Shown here one piece after another: positions 51,224-60,347 of a stretch of 64,000 nt of DNA. Every line of letters begins with the position of its first letter. Position 1 is the stretch's first letter. Source of the DNA: Ooceraea biroi (lineage: Eukaryota; Arthropoda; Insecta; Hymenoptera; Formicidae); the NCBI RefSeq assembly GCF_003672135.1, contig NC_039517.1:1426001-1490000 (forward strand), read 5' to 3'. Both the position numbers and the translations under genes were made by a program. Below the pieces are notes generated by a model, which worked only from the letters and a program-made list of their open reading frames with translations, made no database searches and had not been told where the DNA came from.

Positions 51224-54200
51224 CTACGCTTGGCTTGGTCCGGGCGTCGCGTCTGGATTTTGCGACTGATTGAGGAACAGCATGTTGCTCGTCTTGATTC
51301 TCGATCCGGCCGCGATCAGCGAGGGCGACGGGCTGATGCAGGGCGTCGAGCAGTGGCTGTTGCTCAGGTCGCACTGGTCCAACAGCTTCCAGAGCTCCTC
51401 CGGCGTCGGCCCACCGGAGGTGTCTCTCGCTGAATCAGGAAAGGTGACAAAACAAATTTGACCATCGTAATCCACGATCTTAAATCTCGGCGGGATAATT
51501 TTCGAACAGATAGCGAAACCGGTTCGTGCGAGCTGCGCTTCGCGAAAATCCACCTAACGCGTCAAGAAAGTTAACGTCGCCGCGGTCGCGCATGCAAAAT
51601 GGATAACCGCTCGCTTCCCGTAGAATTTCAGACACGTGATTCATTCTAATCATCGGCTTCCTGCAGACTTTCAGGTAGGTGATTCACGTTCGACGACTGC
51701 GTTACGTCAGTGCGTTAAGAAAGAGGAGAGAGGAAGAGATAGGAGGAGAGACAGAGAGACGGGGAAGGGGAGGGGGAGAGAGCATGACGTACCTTGAGTG
51801 GCGTTGAAAGACGGATCCAGTGCCGTTGTGAGATCCCACATTTGTATAGTGCCGTTAGAGTGGCCGGTGAATATGAAACGTCTGGGCCTTGAGCCCATGC
51901 GACTAGAGCCTTCACACTCGTGCACGTAGAACGAACTTATGATACTGCCGTCGACCGACTGTATCACGCAGACTCGCTTCCCGTTCGACGCCAGTCGTAC
52001 GAACAACTGGTCCGTCTCCGGGACGACTTTCTGCACAAATACTTGCTCGTCGTCCTGCTCACCGAACGGCCCTGCACAGCGCGATCCAACATTTCCGTTG
52101 AATAAATGAAGAAGGTAGAATCTCGAAAACGTAGCGGTCGAAAATCTTGGAGGACTGCGTGATCAAATTAATTGCAAATCGAGCGGCGCGTTACCGAAAT
52201 CGTTGCCGGCGTTGTAGCTGACGCAGGGGTCGATCGCCTCCAGGGAGACAATCTTGAAGCTGGCCTCGGGCGTCGAGCCTGGCTGCGTGGAGATCATGCC
52301 GCGGAATCTGGTCACCGCCCAGCTTCTGACGTGGTTGTACTCCGAGCAAACCGAAACCAGATACTTCTCCGACAGCGTTACCTGCGAAACGCGCCACGAA
52401 TTGAAATACTGTACACTCAGTCGCTTGATTTAGAAATTTAATCAGTGAGCGAGTTGAACGAAACTGACGAAGTACCTTGGTCACACTGCTCTGATGCACC
52501 GTGAACGTTTGAAACAACTGCGGACCGTGTCCGACAGTTTCGGGATGCTGGACGATCACTCTGACACTCCCGGATTTCGTGCCATAGGCGATCTCAATCC
52601 AGTTTCCGCAGAGACCTAGAGAGCGGTGAAGGTTTAGGATATATTCCTCGCATCGCGGTAACCAATCGTCTGATGCACTCGGAGATTAATAATAATAAAT
52701 TAACTATCTGATTGCGTAACATTAGCGATACGAATTCGTTGAGATTTCGAGCTTATACAATTAAATTATTAAACAATTGGATTTCATACTATGTATGGAT
52801 TTAGAGATAGAGTTTTGGAGATGAAGAAATTCTTGTAGTGTATCAGAGGATCAATTGTTCACAATTATGAATAAATATTGTGAAAGACATTGAAAGTGTA
52901 GGCACAGTAACAATATTCGAATAACGCAGATGCTTGGACGTGTTATTAATACAAAGTAAACGAGACGTAAATTATATATTCTGAAGCTCACGACGGTCAC
53001 GTCGCGCCGCGTTTTATTGCAGCAACAAGCAACAGTTATCTTATCTGTGACGAGCAAGAACATAAAACAAAAAAAAACTGTAAAATTGCGATTCCTGTTT
53101 TGTATCATCAAGCAGCTAGACATTAATTAACACACACATATATTCAATCGAACTCAATCTACAGTGATTTACTCTAAGAACAAGATGAGATGTCGCGGTG
53201 AGTTACTTACAAATACGTCGCTATATACCAATAAAAAAAGAAAAGAAATTATGCAAGCAAAGATACACATTTTCTATTACCTCCCCTCCCCCTCTCAGAT
53301 GCTGGCATGGAACATATTAATATAGTATAGGAGTAGCGAGCAAGCAGCTTCACGAGAACAAGAGATCCGAACGGAATCCACTGCGCGGAGGAAATAATAA
53401 TACACACGAAGAGACCAGATTTAGAAGAGAACACTGCGTTAAGTACAACTGGACGCATAAGGATAGCAGGGCTGCGTGTGTGTGTGTGTGTGTGTATGTG
53501 TGTGTGAGTCGTGCAAACTCCGACACTGCTCACAAGTGCTCGTGAGAGTCCACATTCTCTCGTCTACCCGAGCACTTGCACTCGTCCTCTACTGGAATCA
53601 AGGGTACGTGCCTTGCGATTAAAAAAAAAGAAAGAGACGAATGCGTTTTTTGCAAGTACAGATAATTTTGTTGTTGCGCCGCGCGTGAAGGAAGGTGCAC
53701 GACTGTGCGCCAGTGCATTCACGAATAGAACTCTGATCTGATGAGAGGAAGGAAGAGTGTACGTTATTATCGTCGTCGTTAATCTAATTGCACGATTGTC
53801 ATGTGATTTGATGCAACGAAGAAGACAGAGAGAGAGGCGGATGAGAGAAACGCGAAACTGAAAGGTGAAACGAGAAACAAAAAACTTTTCCGTAAATTTT
53901 ACCACCATACTTGCCTTGTGCTATTTATCCAGTTGTACGAGAAATGATGAGAAGCAAAGAATGTAATAATAAACTCTCGTTAATATCTTTGGAAACCAAC
54001 ACATGAAACTGATGAAAGTTCCCCTAACGATATCTTACATAAATAAAATGTGTATAAATTATTAATAAATATAATCTATATATCTATATGCATGAATGAT
54101 TAACTTGATAATTAATTTTCCGAAACTTCTGAAACAACAATTTTCGTTCTATCGTAATGCGCGATCGAAATTGTGATCGTTGCGAGATTAACCAAGCTGC

Positions 54201-56806
54201 TAACGGTGACGTGTCTGTTATTATTACATTCTGCAGTAAGCAGCCGTAACGTGGACGATCTAAGGTACACGTCACTCGTTGAGATTCGCATTTTCGCGAA
54301 CGACACTAGAGCTACCGCCAATTGAGAGAATTTTACCTCGGATTTCTGTATCTTGGATTACTTGTCGAGTTTGCTACGTTAAGATAGAGGGGAAAGATAA
54401 ATGTAAAGGGAAGCTTACTTGTCTTTGGCGTCAAATACACGGATATCGCAGTTATGGGGTCGCAGCTCGGGTCGCGATACAGTTCGGTCACGAGCAGGTC
54501 GTTATCCTTCATTCGCAAAGGAAACTTCTGCATGTCTGCAATCACATAATCAGAATTATTGGAAAAGGATATTAATATTAAATATTTCTTCAGCTGGAAA
54601 TTCAATTCCTTCAACATTTTAAAGCAGAATGCAATTCCCATCTTCGCTCACCGATGTAATAGATGGAGCCGTTCTTGCAGCCGAGCAGCAGGAAGGATCC
54701 GGCCGTGTCGAAGGACAGGATGGGCACGACGTCCTGGATTTGCCAGTGATGGGTCATCGCATGCCAGACGCCGATCTTGCCGGTCGGCGAGAGCGCGACC
54801 AGCTGGCTGCCGATGAAGAACAGGTACTCGACGCGCACGCTCAGGTTGAACGTGCCCACGTTCACCCTGATCCCTTCCTCGGACACGCCCCACAGCCTGA
54901 CTTGGCTGTCGTAGGAGATGGCGACCATCTTGCCGTCCACGCCGCTGCCCATCTTCGCGTTTATCGCCACCCGTTCGATCGTGCACTCGATGTGCGGACT
55001 GGTGAACACGTGCTGCCAGCCAGACGAATCCTTCAGCCGGTAGCACGTTATGAAGTGCGCGTACGCGATCACGATCCAGTTGTGGTGCGCCTTTATGATC
55101 TGCACCCTCAGCGGATCCACCCACGACGAGACTGCGCACGAAATGTAACGGTGACGATATAAAATATATTTAGAATAGATATTTATAAAACTGCAAAATT
55201 AATTAAATAAGAAATCATGAACAATGTAATATAAAAATCCTTCCTTCTCCATAATATTCTAGCGTCTTGCTCTAACGATTCGTCAGTCCTCACCTTGATG
55301 CGAGCCAAATACCAGACTGATATCGTTTTTGTAAAACTTATTCAGATCCGCCGAATTGTTCCTCACGTGCCTGAGATCTAGCGACGGTGTGCGGGAATGC
55401 GGGAGGCCGCGCTGCGGCAGTCGATAGTCCAACGAGGAGTTCCTCACGTGCGTTCCCAGCGCTCCCTTGTGGCTCTGAGGACCTGCTGTAGAATAATCCT
55501 CTGTCAGTCTTTCCTTCGCAATATTTCATTATTTCTTTTTGGAATAGCGAAGTGAATTTTTATTTAATGGAGGATTTTATTTTGTATGAGAATTAGATCG
55601 AGGACAACCTCGTCAGGCTGGCCGAGCTGTAAGGGCCAAGGAGCGATGATTGTTTTAGCCAGACGAGTAGGAAATTTGTGAGATCGGATTCAAATTGCGG
55701 GCGAATCGACGTAGAGACCGAAAGCGAGTTTATTTCGTTCAATTCCGTTCTTTTTCTTTCTTTTTTTTAATTTTTAAAAAATATATCAGTCATATACCTA
55801 CTATCTCTAAGTGTCATCATTGCCCTCAGAGGCTCTATCCTAATTAAATCGATATTATAATAACACATTACATAAATCTTGTAATGAGCTTCTTCAATGA
55901 GCATAAAGAATTTTCACGCGACTGAACTATAGACAGAAATCTTCAATTACCAGTGGAATTCTGATTCGTGGAGCTGCTGGTCGCCGCAGCTTGCGAGGTG
56001 GAGGACCCATCGGTTCTGGAATTTGCAGTGGCGCCGATTCGAGCATGAACAGTCACTTCGCTGACGTTTGACGTTATCGCGATGGGTTCTTGAAGTGGTA
56101 TGTCTTCAAGGAAAAAGGAGTCGTTGTAATTATCAAGCTACATCAATCTCATTGTAATTACAATTACACTCTGCAATTGTTCTGGCTTACTTGGGGGTGG
56201 CAGGTAGCCATAGAACAGCACATCACCGCAGGACGACTGCGTCAGGTCTTCGCAGAGCATCAGGCGCTTGACCAGCGGAGTGATGCCATAGTACTCAGCC
56301 TCGTGTCTCAGGGTGCGAATGTCCACAGTCTTCAGATCAATATCCTTCGTTCGCAGGTAATTCAATATAATGGAGAACAACTTTGGGTCCCTGTCGATGA
56401 ACAGCGCGCCACTCTCGTCCTTGTGGCTGTCGATGCGGTTGCTCAGCAGCGCCGTGAAGAACGAGTCCTGAATCCACGACAGCGTTTGGCGGGACGTGGA
56501 GAATCTGGAGAGAGAACAATATTTTACACCGACTCTTTTTTTATTCTTCAAAGAAAAATGTTAAATAAATAAAGCGCAAGATGCCGTGCGAGAAACAGGA
56601 AGCAACATTCTGCAGCTGGAGTTAACAGAGCTAAGCGATGCCTCAACTTCCCAGAATTAAAATCCTGTAAGCATCGAAACGGTGAGGGAGGAAACGAAAC
56701 AACAAGTGACAGGGAGCTACCTGGTGCCGCCGACGTTCAGGTGAACGATGTCGCTCACGCTGTCCTCACGCTCAGGTTGATCGGGCGCAGGCATCCTCGT
56801 GATCAT
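51224..56806 (-). CDS. KCTD3: BTB/POZ and WD-repeat protein, KCTD3/SHKBP1 family
   Basis: Exons, 5' to 3': 56806-56721, 56504-56191, 56103-55951, 55485-55294, 55131-54652, 54535-54419, 52615-52476, 52381-52195, 52071-51793, 51429-51224; 2,154 nt, 717 residues, all in phase. The T1-type BTB domain (about 21-125) carries VHLNVGGTRFSTSRQTLSW and GALFIDRDPKLFSIILNYLR, and leads into YGYLPPP. A low-complexity Ser/Thr/Asn linker (about 134-247) follows. The WD/beta-propeller part (about 250-640) holds HHNWIVIAYAHF, FDTAGSFLLLGCKNGSIYYI, MQKFPLRMKDNDLLVTELY, RFRGMISTQPGSTP and GHSNGTIQMWDLTTALD. These are hallmarks of vertebrate KCTD3 (an HCN3 channel partner) and SHKBP1; insects have one member (Drosophila CG9467, from memory). 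The tail is short, ending soon after LWKLLDQCDLS, as in SHKBP1 rather than KCTD3. The ATG at 56806 is preferred; a second in-frame ATG lies 12 nt downstream. Confidence 0.95.
52616..54418. other. Long intron of the KCTD3/SHKBP1 gene
   Basis: The 1.8-kb intron between the exons ending LTPKT and starting LCGNW. It contains a GT microsatellite at about 53477-53504. No nested gene or complete transposon is seen. Confidence 0.6.
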
Positions 56807-57312
56807 CGCGCGCTTGTACGTTGCTCAATCATATCCCGCGAGACTGTCAGTCGCAGCAACAGCCAACTGGATGATCATCAAAACAACTTGCCAATAGGTT
56901 ATGTACAAATCATCGCAGTGCCGCTGCGCAAATGCGACTATGCGCAGAGCGCAGTGGCCAGTACCTCTCCTCAACCGAGCGAGCGACGTGAAGGCAGCGG
57001 CGCTTCGCTTCGATTCTCTCTCGCGAGACATCGACTGATTTATCGACCATTTAAATTAAATTGAGATTTGAAAGATGCGAACTTAAATTCCAGTTCAAGA
57101 CACACACACATAATTTCTTCGCCGGTGAAATTTAGACTGAAAGAATGACGGAAAGAAATTAATCGGTCATTTAACCGGCATTGATTCAGATGGTCGGAAT
57201 CGAACTTTAAAACTGCGCGCCGACGGGATTTGTCAGTCTTTGAGAAACGCAGTATTACCTTCAGATAGGAAGGAATCTCAAATTACCTCATTAATTAACT
57301 GTATTGCGAAAA

Positions 57313-57345
57313 ATATCATCCCAGCCAGGAATCGAACCTGGGACC
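57313..57345 (-). repeat. tRNA T-arm-like sequence with B box, probable SINE remnant
   Basis: On the minus strand the sequence reads CCAGG TTCGATT CCTGG, a perfect 5-bp stem with a 7-nt loop identical to a tRNA T-arm and containing a Pol III B box. The 5' half of a tRNA (A box, D-arm, anticodon) is absent; upstream DNA is AT-rich. A degraded tRNA-derived SINE or tRNA fragment is the best reading. It is not a functional tRNA gene. Confidence 0.5.
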
Positions 57346-57589
57346 TAATTATTAAATATTTTTAGTTTTAAATACATATTAAAATCTTAAATACAATTAT
57401 TATATAAATAATAATAATAAATTGCGTGATTTTTATAATGATTTGTCGCTAAACAATTTTGTCACAGTTACATTTTACCTTTAGAATACGCTATTAAAGT
57501 ATTGTACAGAGGTTTTGAGACACCATGTATAAATATAAAATAATGTCTTTAATAATGTATATTTTATTTTAAATGAATAAATGTTCAAT

Positions 57590-58280
57590 AATGGATGTCT
57601 TATGGATGTCTATTGGAGTTGCAAACGGATGTACAATGGATGCCTTTGTACTTCCGCTGTAGTTGATATGGAAGTCCGCTGGCTGTACACAATGTCCGGC
57701 ATGGACGTCCATCGTACATACATTGGACGTATTTGTGCTTATTGGGTCCATAAGGCCGCGGATATTACGTATACAATATATTTGTCGTATGACAAATTTT
57801 TTAAGCCTACTGACAATGAGTGACTAGTATAGGATAAAACATTTCTTGAATCTCTGGAAATTAGCCATTCAGTAGGCTTAAAAAATTTATCGTACGACGT
57901 ACAAACGTAATATCGGTTTTACGTATATGCGTATCACGCGCCATAAAAAATTATAAACGACGACGAAAAATTAAAATATACCCTTTACGTGACAGATAAA
58001 GTAACGCTATGCCTTACAACTATTTTTTATGACAAAAAATTGATAGTATAAATAAATCCAAAGTAAGTCCATGTACAAACGTCCACTGGATGTACAGTAT
58101 ATATCCATAAATTAGTTATATAAAGGGAATCTTAAATGGATGTCCAATGGATATTCGTTACGTATATCCATTGTATGTCCTTGTATGGATATACAATGGA
58201 CGACTTTATTATGTCCATGGACCTATGGTAATAAAATGGATGTAAAACGGACGTCCATAAGATGTACGGTGCTATTTGGG
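57590..58280. repeat. Cluster of GGATGT/GGACGTCC-type sub-repeats with an internal foldback
   Basis: Variants of ATGGATGTCCAATGGA occur many times in both orientations in two clusters, about 57590-57750 and 58065-58280. The second ends GTACGGTGCTATTTGGG and the first ends near GTGCTTATTGGGTCCAT. Between them an inverted pair (about 57780-57815 and 57868-57905, arms of about 30 bp around TTTTTTAAGCCTACTGA) encloses a spacer of about 55 bp. Dense subterminal repeats around a foldback fit a non-autonomous DNA transposon, or one nested in another. No transposase frame is present. Confidence 0.5.
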
Positions 58281-58780
58281 ATAATAAACCTGTTTACATC
58301 TCAAATATTTTATATAATAATAAAACTTTTGTTTATAATAAGAAAATAAAAGAGAGAAGTTAACATATTATTGTCATACATATCTAACATAACAGCACAT
58401 CGTGTGCGTGTTGTGTGCGTGCATGCGCTGAGATGGTTCTGAGAAAATATACCTATACTGACAACCATGCCTATAATACTGTCTACTTTTGCAACATTCG
58501 TCGAACAATCTCAGAATTCATTCATTTCTCAGAATTTATATATTGGCGATATAATGCTATTAGCTGTATCGTTTAATACCCATTATAAACATCAAGCAAC
58601 AATAATATCATATCAATATTATAATTATTAATTTACCACTCAATCATGTAAGTAGTATGTCTTACATAATAGTTTCATTGAATAAGAGAAATCATAACAT
58701 TGATATTACTGTTAATCAAAGTTCATTAGGTATATAAAGCAGATAGCAGCAAAAGCAAATGCTGTGAATGCTATATTGTG
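58281..58780. other. AT-rich spacer, insect/bacterial boundary region
   Basis: No open frame, repeat family or RNA gene recognised. The transition from insect-type repeats to bacterial-type sequence must lie in or near this stretch, because the group II intron hairpin begins at 58781. Confidence 0.4.
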
Positions 58781-58868
58781 GAGCCGTGTGCGGGAAAGCT
58801 GCATGCACGGTTCTTTGGGGGGGACTATAACGGATGAACCTAATTGTGGGATTTAAAGTTATAGGTCC
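58781..58868 (+). ncRNA. Group II intron 3' fragment (domain V and probable domain VI)
   Basis: Positions 58781-58813 start GAGCCGTGTGC, carry a GAAA-containing loop and end GCACGGTTC. The two strands pair, keeping the AGC catalytic triad and the GAAA/CGGTTC features of a group II intron domain V. It is followed by TTTGGGGGGG and by a candidate domain VI stem: GGACTATAAC (58822-58831) pairs with GTTATAGGTCC (58858-58868) apart from one bulged base. Domains I-IV and a reverse-transcriptase frame are missing upstream, so this is a truncated remnant that cannot splice. Group II introns are bacterial or organellar, which supports a prokaryotic origin for this block. Confidence 0.65.
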
Positions 58869-59772
58869 ATATTCTCAACTCACTTTTATGATAAATGCGT
58901 GCATTTAGTATACAGTGCTGGCAAAAAGTTCCGGAACGGTTAAAAATCTTGGAAAATAATGATTTAGTGGAAAAATGTTTCAAACAAAAAGTATAGGGCT
59001 CAAAAAAATCTATTAGATGATGATATATATTTGACCTTGGTATGACCTTGGAAAGCCCGGTCATGGTCAACATAAAAATCTTAAATGGAAACCCCTATTT
59101 TTTATTACATATTCTTGTAGCTCAGTTCGAGAGCTTTTCGAAATGCTATAATAAATTTTTTTCTCTTACGTACTTTTTGACTTATAAGGCTTGAAGGTTA
59201 CACAGTACCGCCGGCATTAGAATTACCCAAGGTGTACCGCATGGTACACACTCATACACGCACAAATACGCACGCACGCACGCACACGCACGCGCGCGCG
59301 CGCGCACACACACACACACACACAAAAGAGGTGTAAATCCGACCGCGCAACCTCCACGCGGTACACCTTGGGTAATTCTAATGCCGGCGGTACTGTATAA
59401 CCTTCAAGCCTTATAAGTCAAAAAGTACGTACGAGAAAAAAATTTATTATAGCGTTTCGAAAAACTCTCGAACTAATCTACAAGAATATGTAATAAAAAA
59501 TAGGGGTTTCCATTTAAGATTTTTATGTTGACCATGACCGGGCTTTCCAAGGTCATACCAAGGTCAACTATATATCATCATCTAATAGATTTTTTTAAGC
59601 CCTATACTTTCTGCTTGAAACATTTTTCCACTAAATCATTATTTTCCAAGATTTTTAACCGTTCCGGAACTTTTTGCCAGGACTGTATAGTTCACGTTAC
59701 ATATATTACAGAATATCAGAAATAAATACGCGCATTTATTGATAAAAGTGAACTGAGAATATGGACCATAGT
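58861..59772. repeat. Outer inverted repeat around the MITE
   Basis: Outside the MITE the flanks are themselves inverted. GGTCCATATTCTCAACTCAC at about 58864-58883 matches the reverse complement of about 59750-59769, with one substitution. The match continues through TTTTAT and the GATAAATGCG-type stretch. The right flank has about 35 extra bases before the MITE. A MITE inserted in the loop of an older foldback is the simplest reading. Confidence 0.7.
58913..59685. mobile_element. Palindromic Tc1/mariner-type MITE, 773 bp
   Basis: The left end CAGTGCTGGCAAAAAGTTCC (58913) and the right end, the reverse complement of CAGTCCTGGCAAAAAGTTCC (ending 59685), begin inverted arms of about 330 bp each. 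The arms face each other around a CACG/CA microsatellite at about 59267-59325. TA at 58911-58912 and 59686-59687 is the target-site duplication. Each arm carries the same open stretch of about 50 codons in opposite orientation, which is a mirror artefact rather than a gene. The element is an insect-type insertion inside bacterial-type DNA. Confidence 0.9.
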
Positions 59773-60127
59773 CTCTACCAAACCATTATGTCGTTTATCG
59801 CAAAAACTCATATTTTACACAATCTGAACGAGGAAAAACATTCCTTGAACGAATAATTTCATTATATTTGACTTGGAAACAAAAGAAATTAAACCCTTTC
59901 CAAAATCTCCTGTCTATTGTCTCTCACACCGCTTAGCTGAACGGATACATAGTCTAACGGTTGTCCAAAGCTTCTTTTATACTTTTTTATCCACCGGCCT
60001 AATCCACCAGGGTTTATAGCCCTTCTTAGTCAATAGTCCGAACAAAACATAACTATGTGTGTTGTTATACTTAACTCTGCTTACTGTAAAACCATATTTT
60101 ATCTTGTTTGGATTATTATGAGAAGAA

Positions 60128-60244
60128 CTATACATTTAACTGTCTTGCTATTTTTGCTATTAGCTTTCCTGATTTTTCAACTAATTTCATAGCTTCTACT
60201 TTGAATTCTGTTGTAAATTTTCTTCCATTTGACAGATTATACCT
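60128..60244 (-). pseudogene. IS3-family OrfA transposase fragment (HTH_Tnp_1)
   Basis: The minus-strand frame holds 38 codons between stops and reads NGRKFTTEFKVEAMKLVEKS, then GKLIAKIARQLNV. This is the N-terminal helix-turn-helix of IS3-type OrfA proteins, which typically run [RK]RKFT-EFK-EAVKLV-E-G-S-A-IAR-LN followed by a -TLY-WI segment. Here a TAG stops the frame right after LNV, no OrfB is seen nearby, and no start codon lies in frame, so it is a dead fragment. It lies about 100 bp downstream of the large TPR frame's stop codon. Insect genomes do not carry IS3 elements, so this marks bacterial DNA. Confidence 0.75.
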
Positions 60245-60347
60245 CTATTCTTTTCATAGCCTAAACTACCTACCAATATTATTTCCAAACAATCCAATTA
60301 CTTCTACATCAGAAAGACAAGGTGATATTAGAATCGAAAAGACAAGC

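Noticed and set aside
57313..57345. A tRNA gene
   Set aside because: Only the T-arm is present; no acceptor, D-arm or anticodon arm can be folded from the AT-rich upstream sequence.
58840..59725. Two mirrored frames with nearly the same peptide (minus 58840-59073, plus 59525-59725)
   Set aside because: They are the two inverted arms of one MITE translated in opposite directions; there is no transposase signature.
59981..60056. Short minus-strand peptide KKGYKPWWIRPVDKK, faintly like a Harbinger-type motif
   Set aside because: Too short, with stop codons soon after; not enough to name a transposon.
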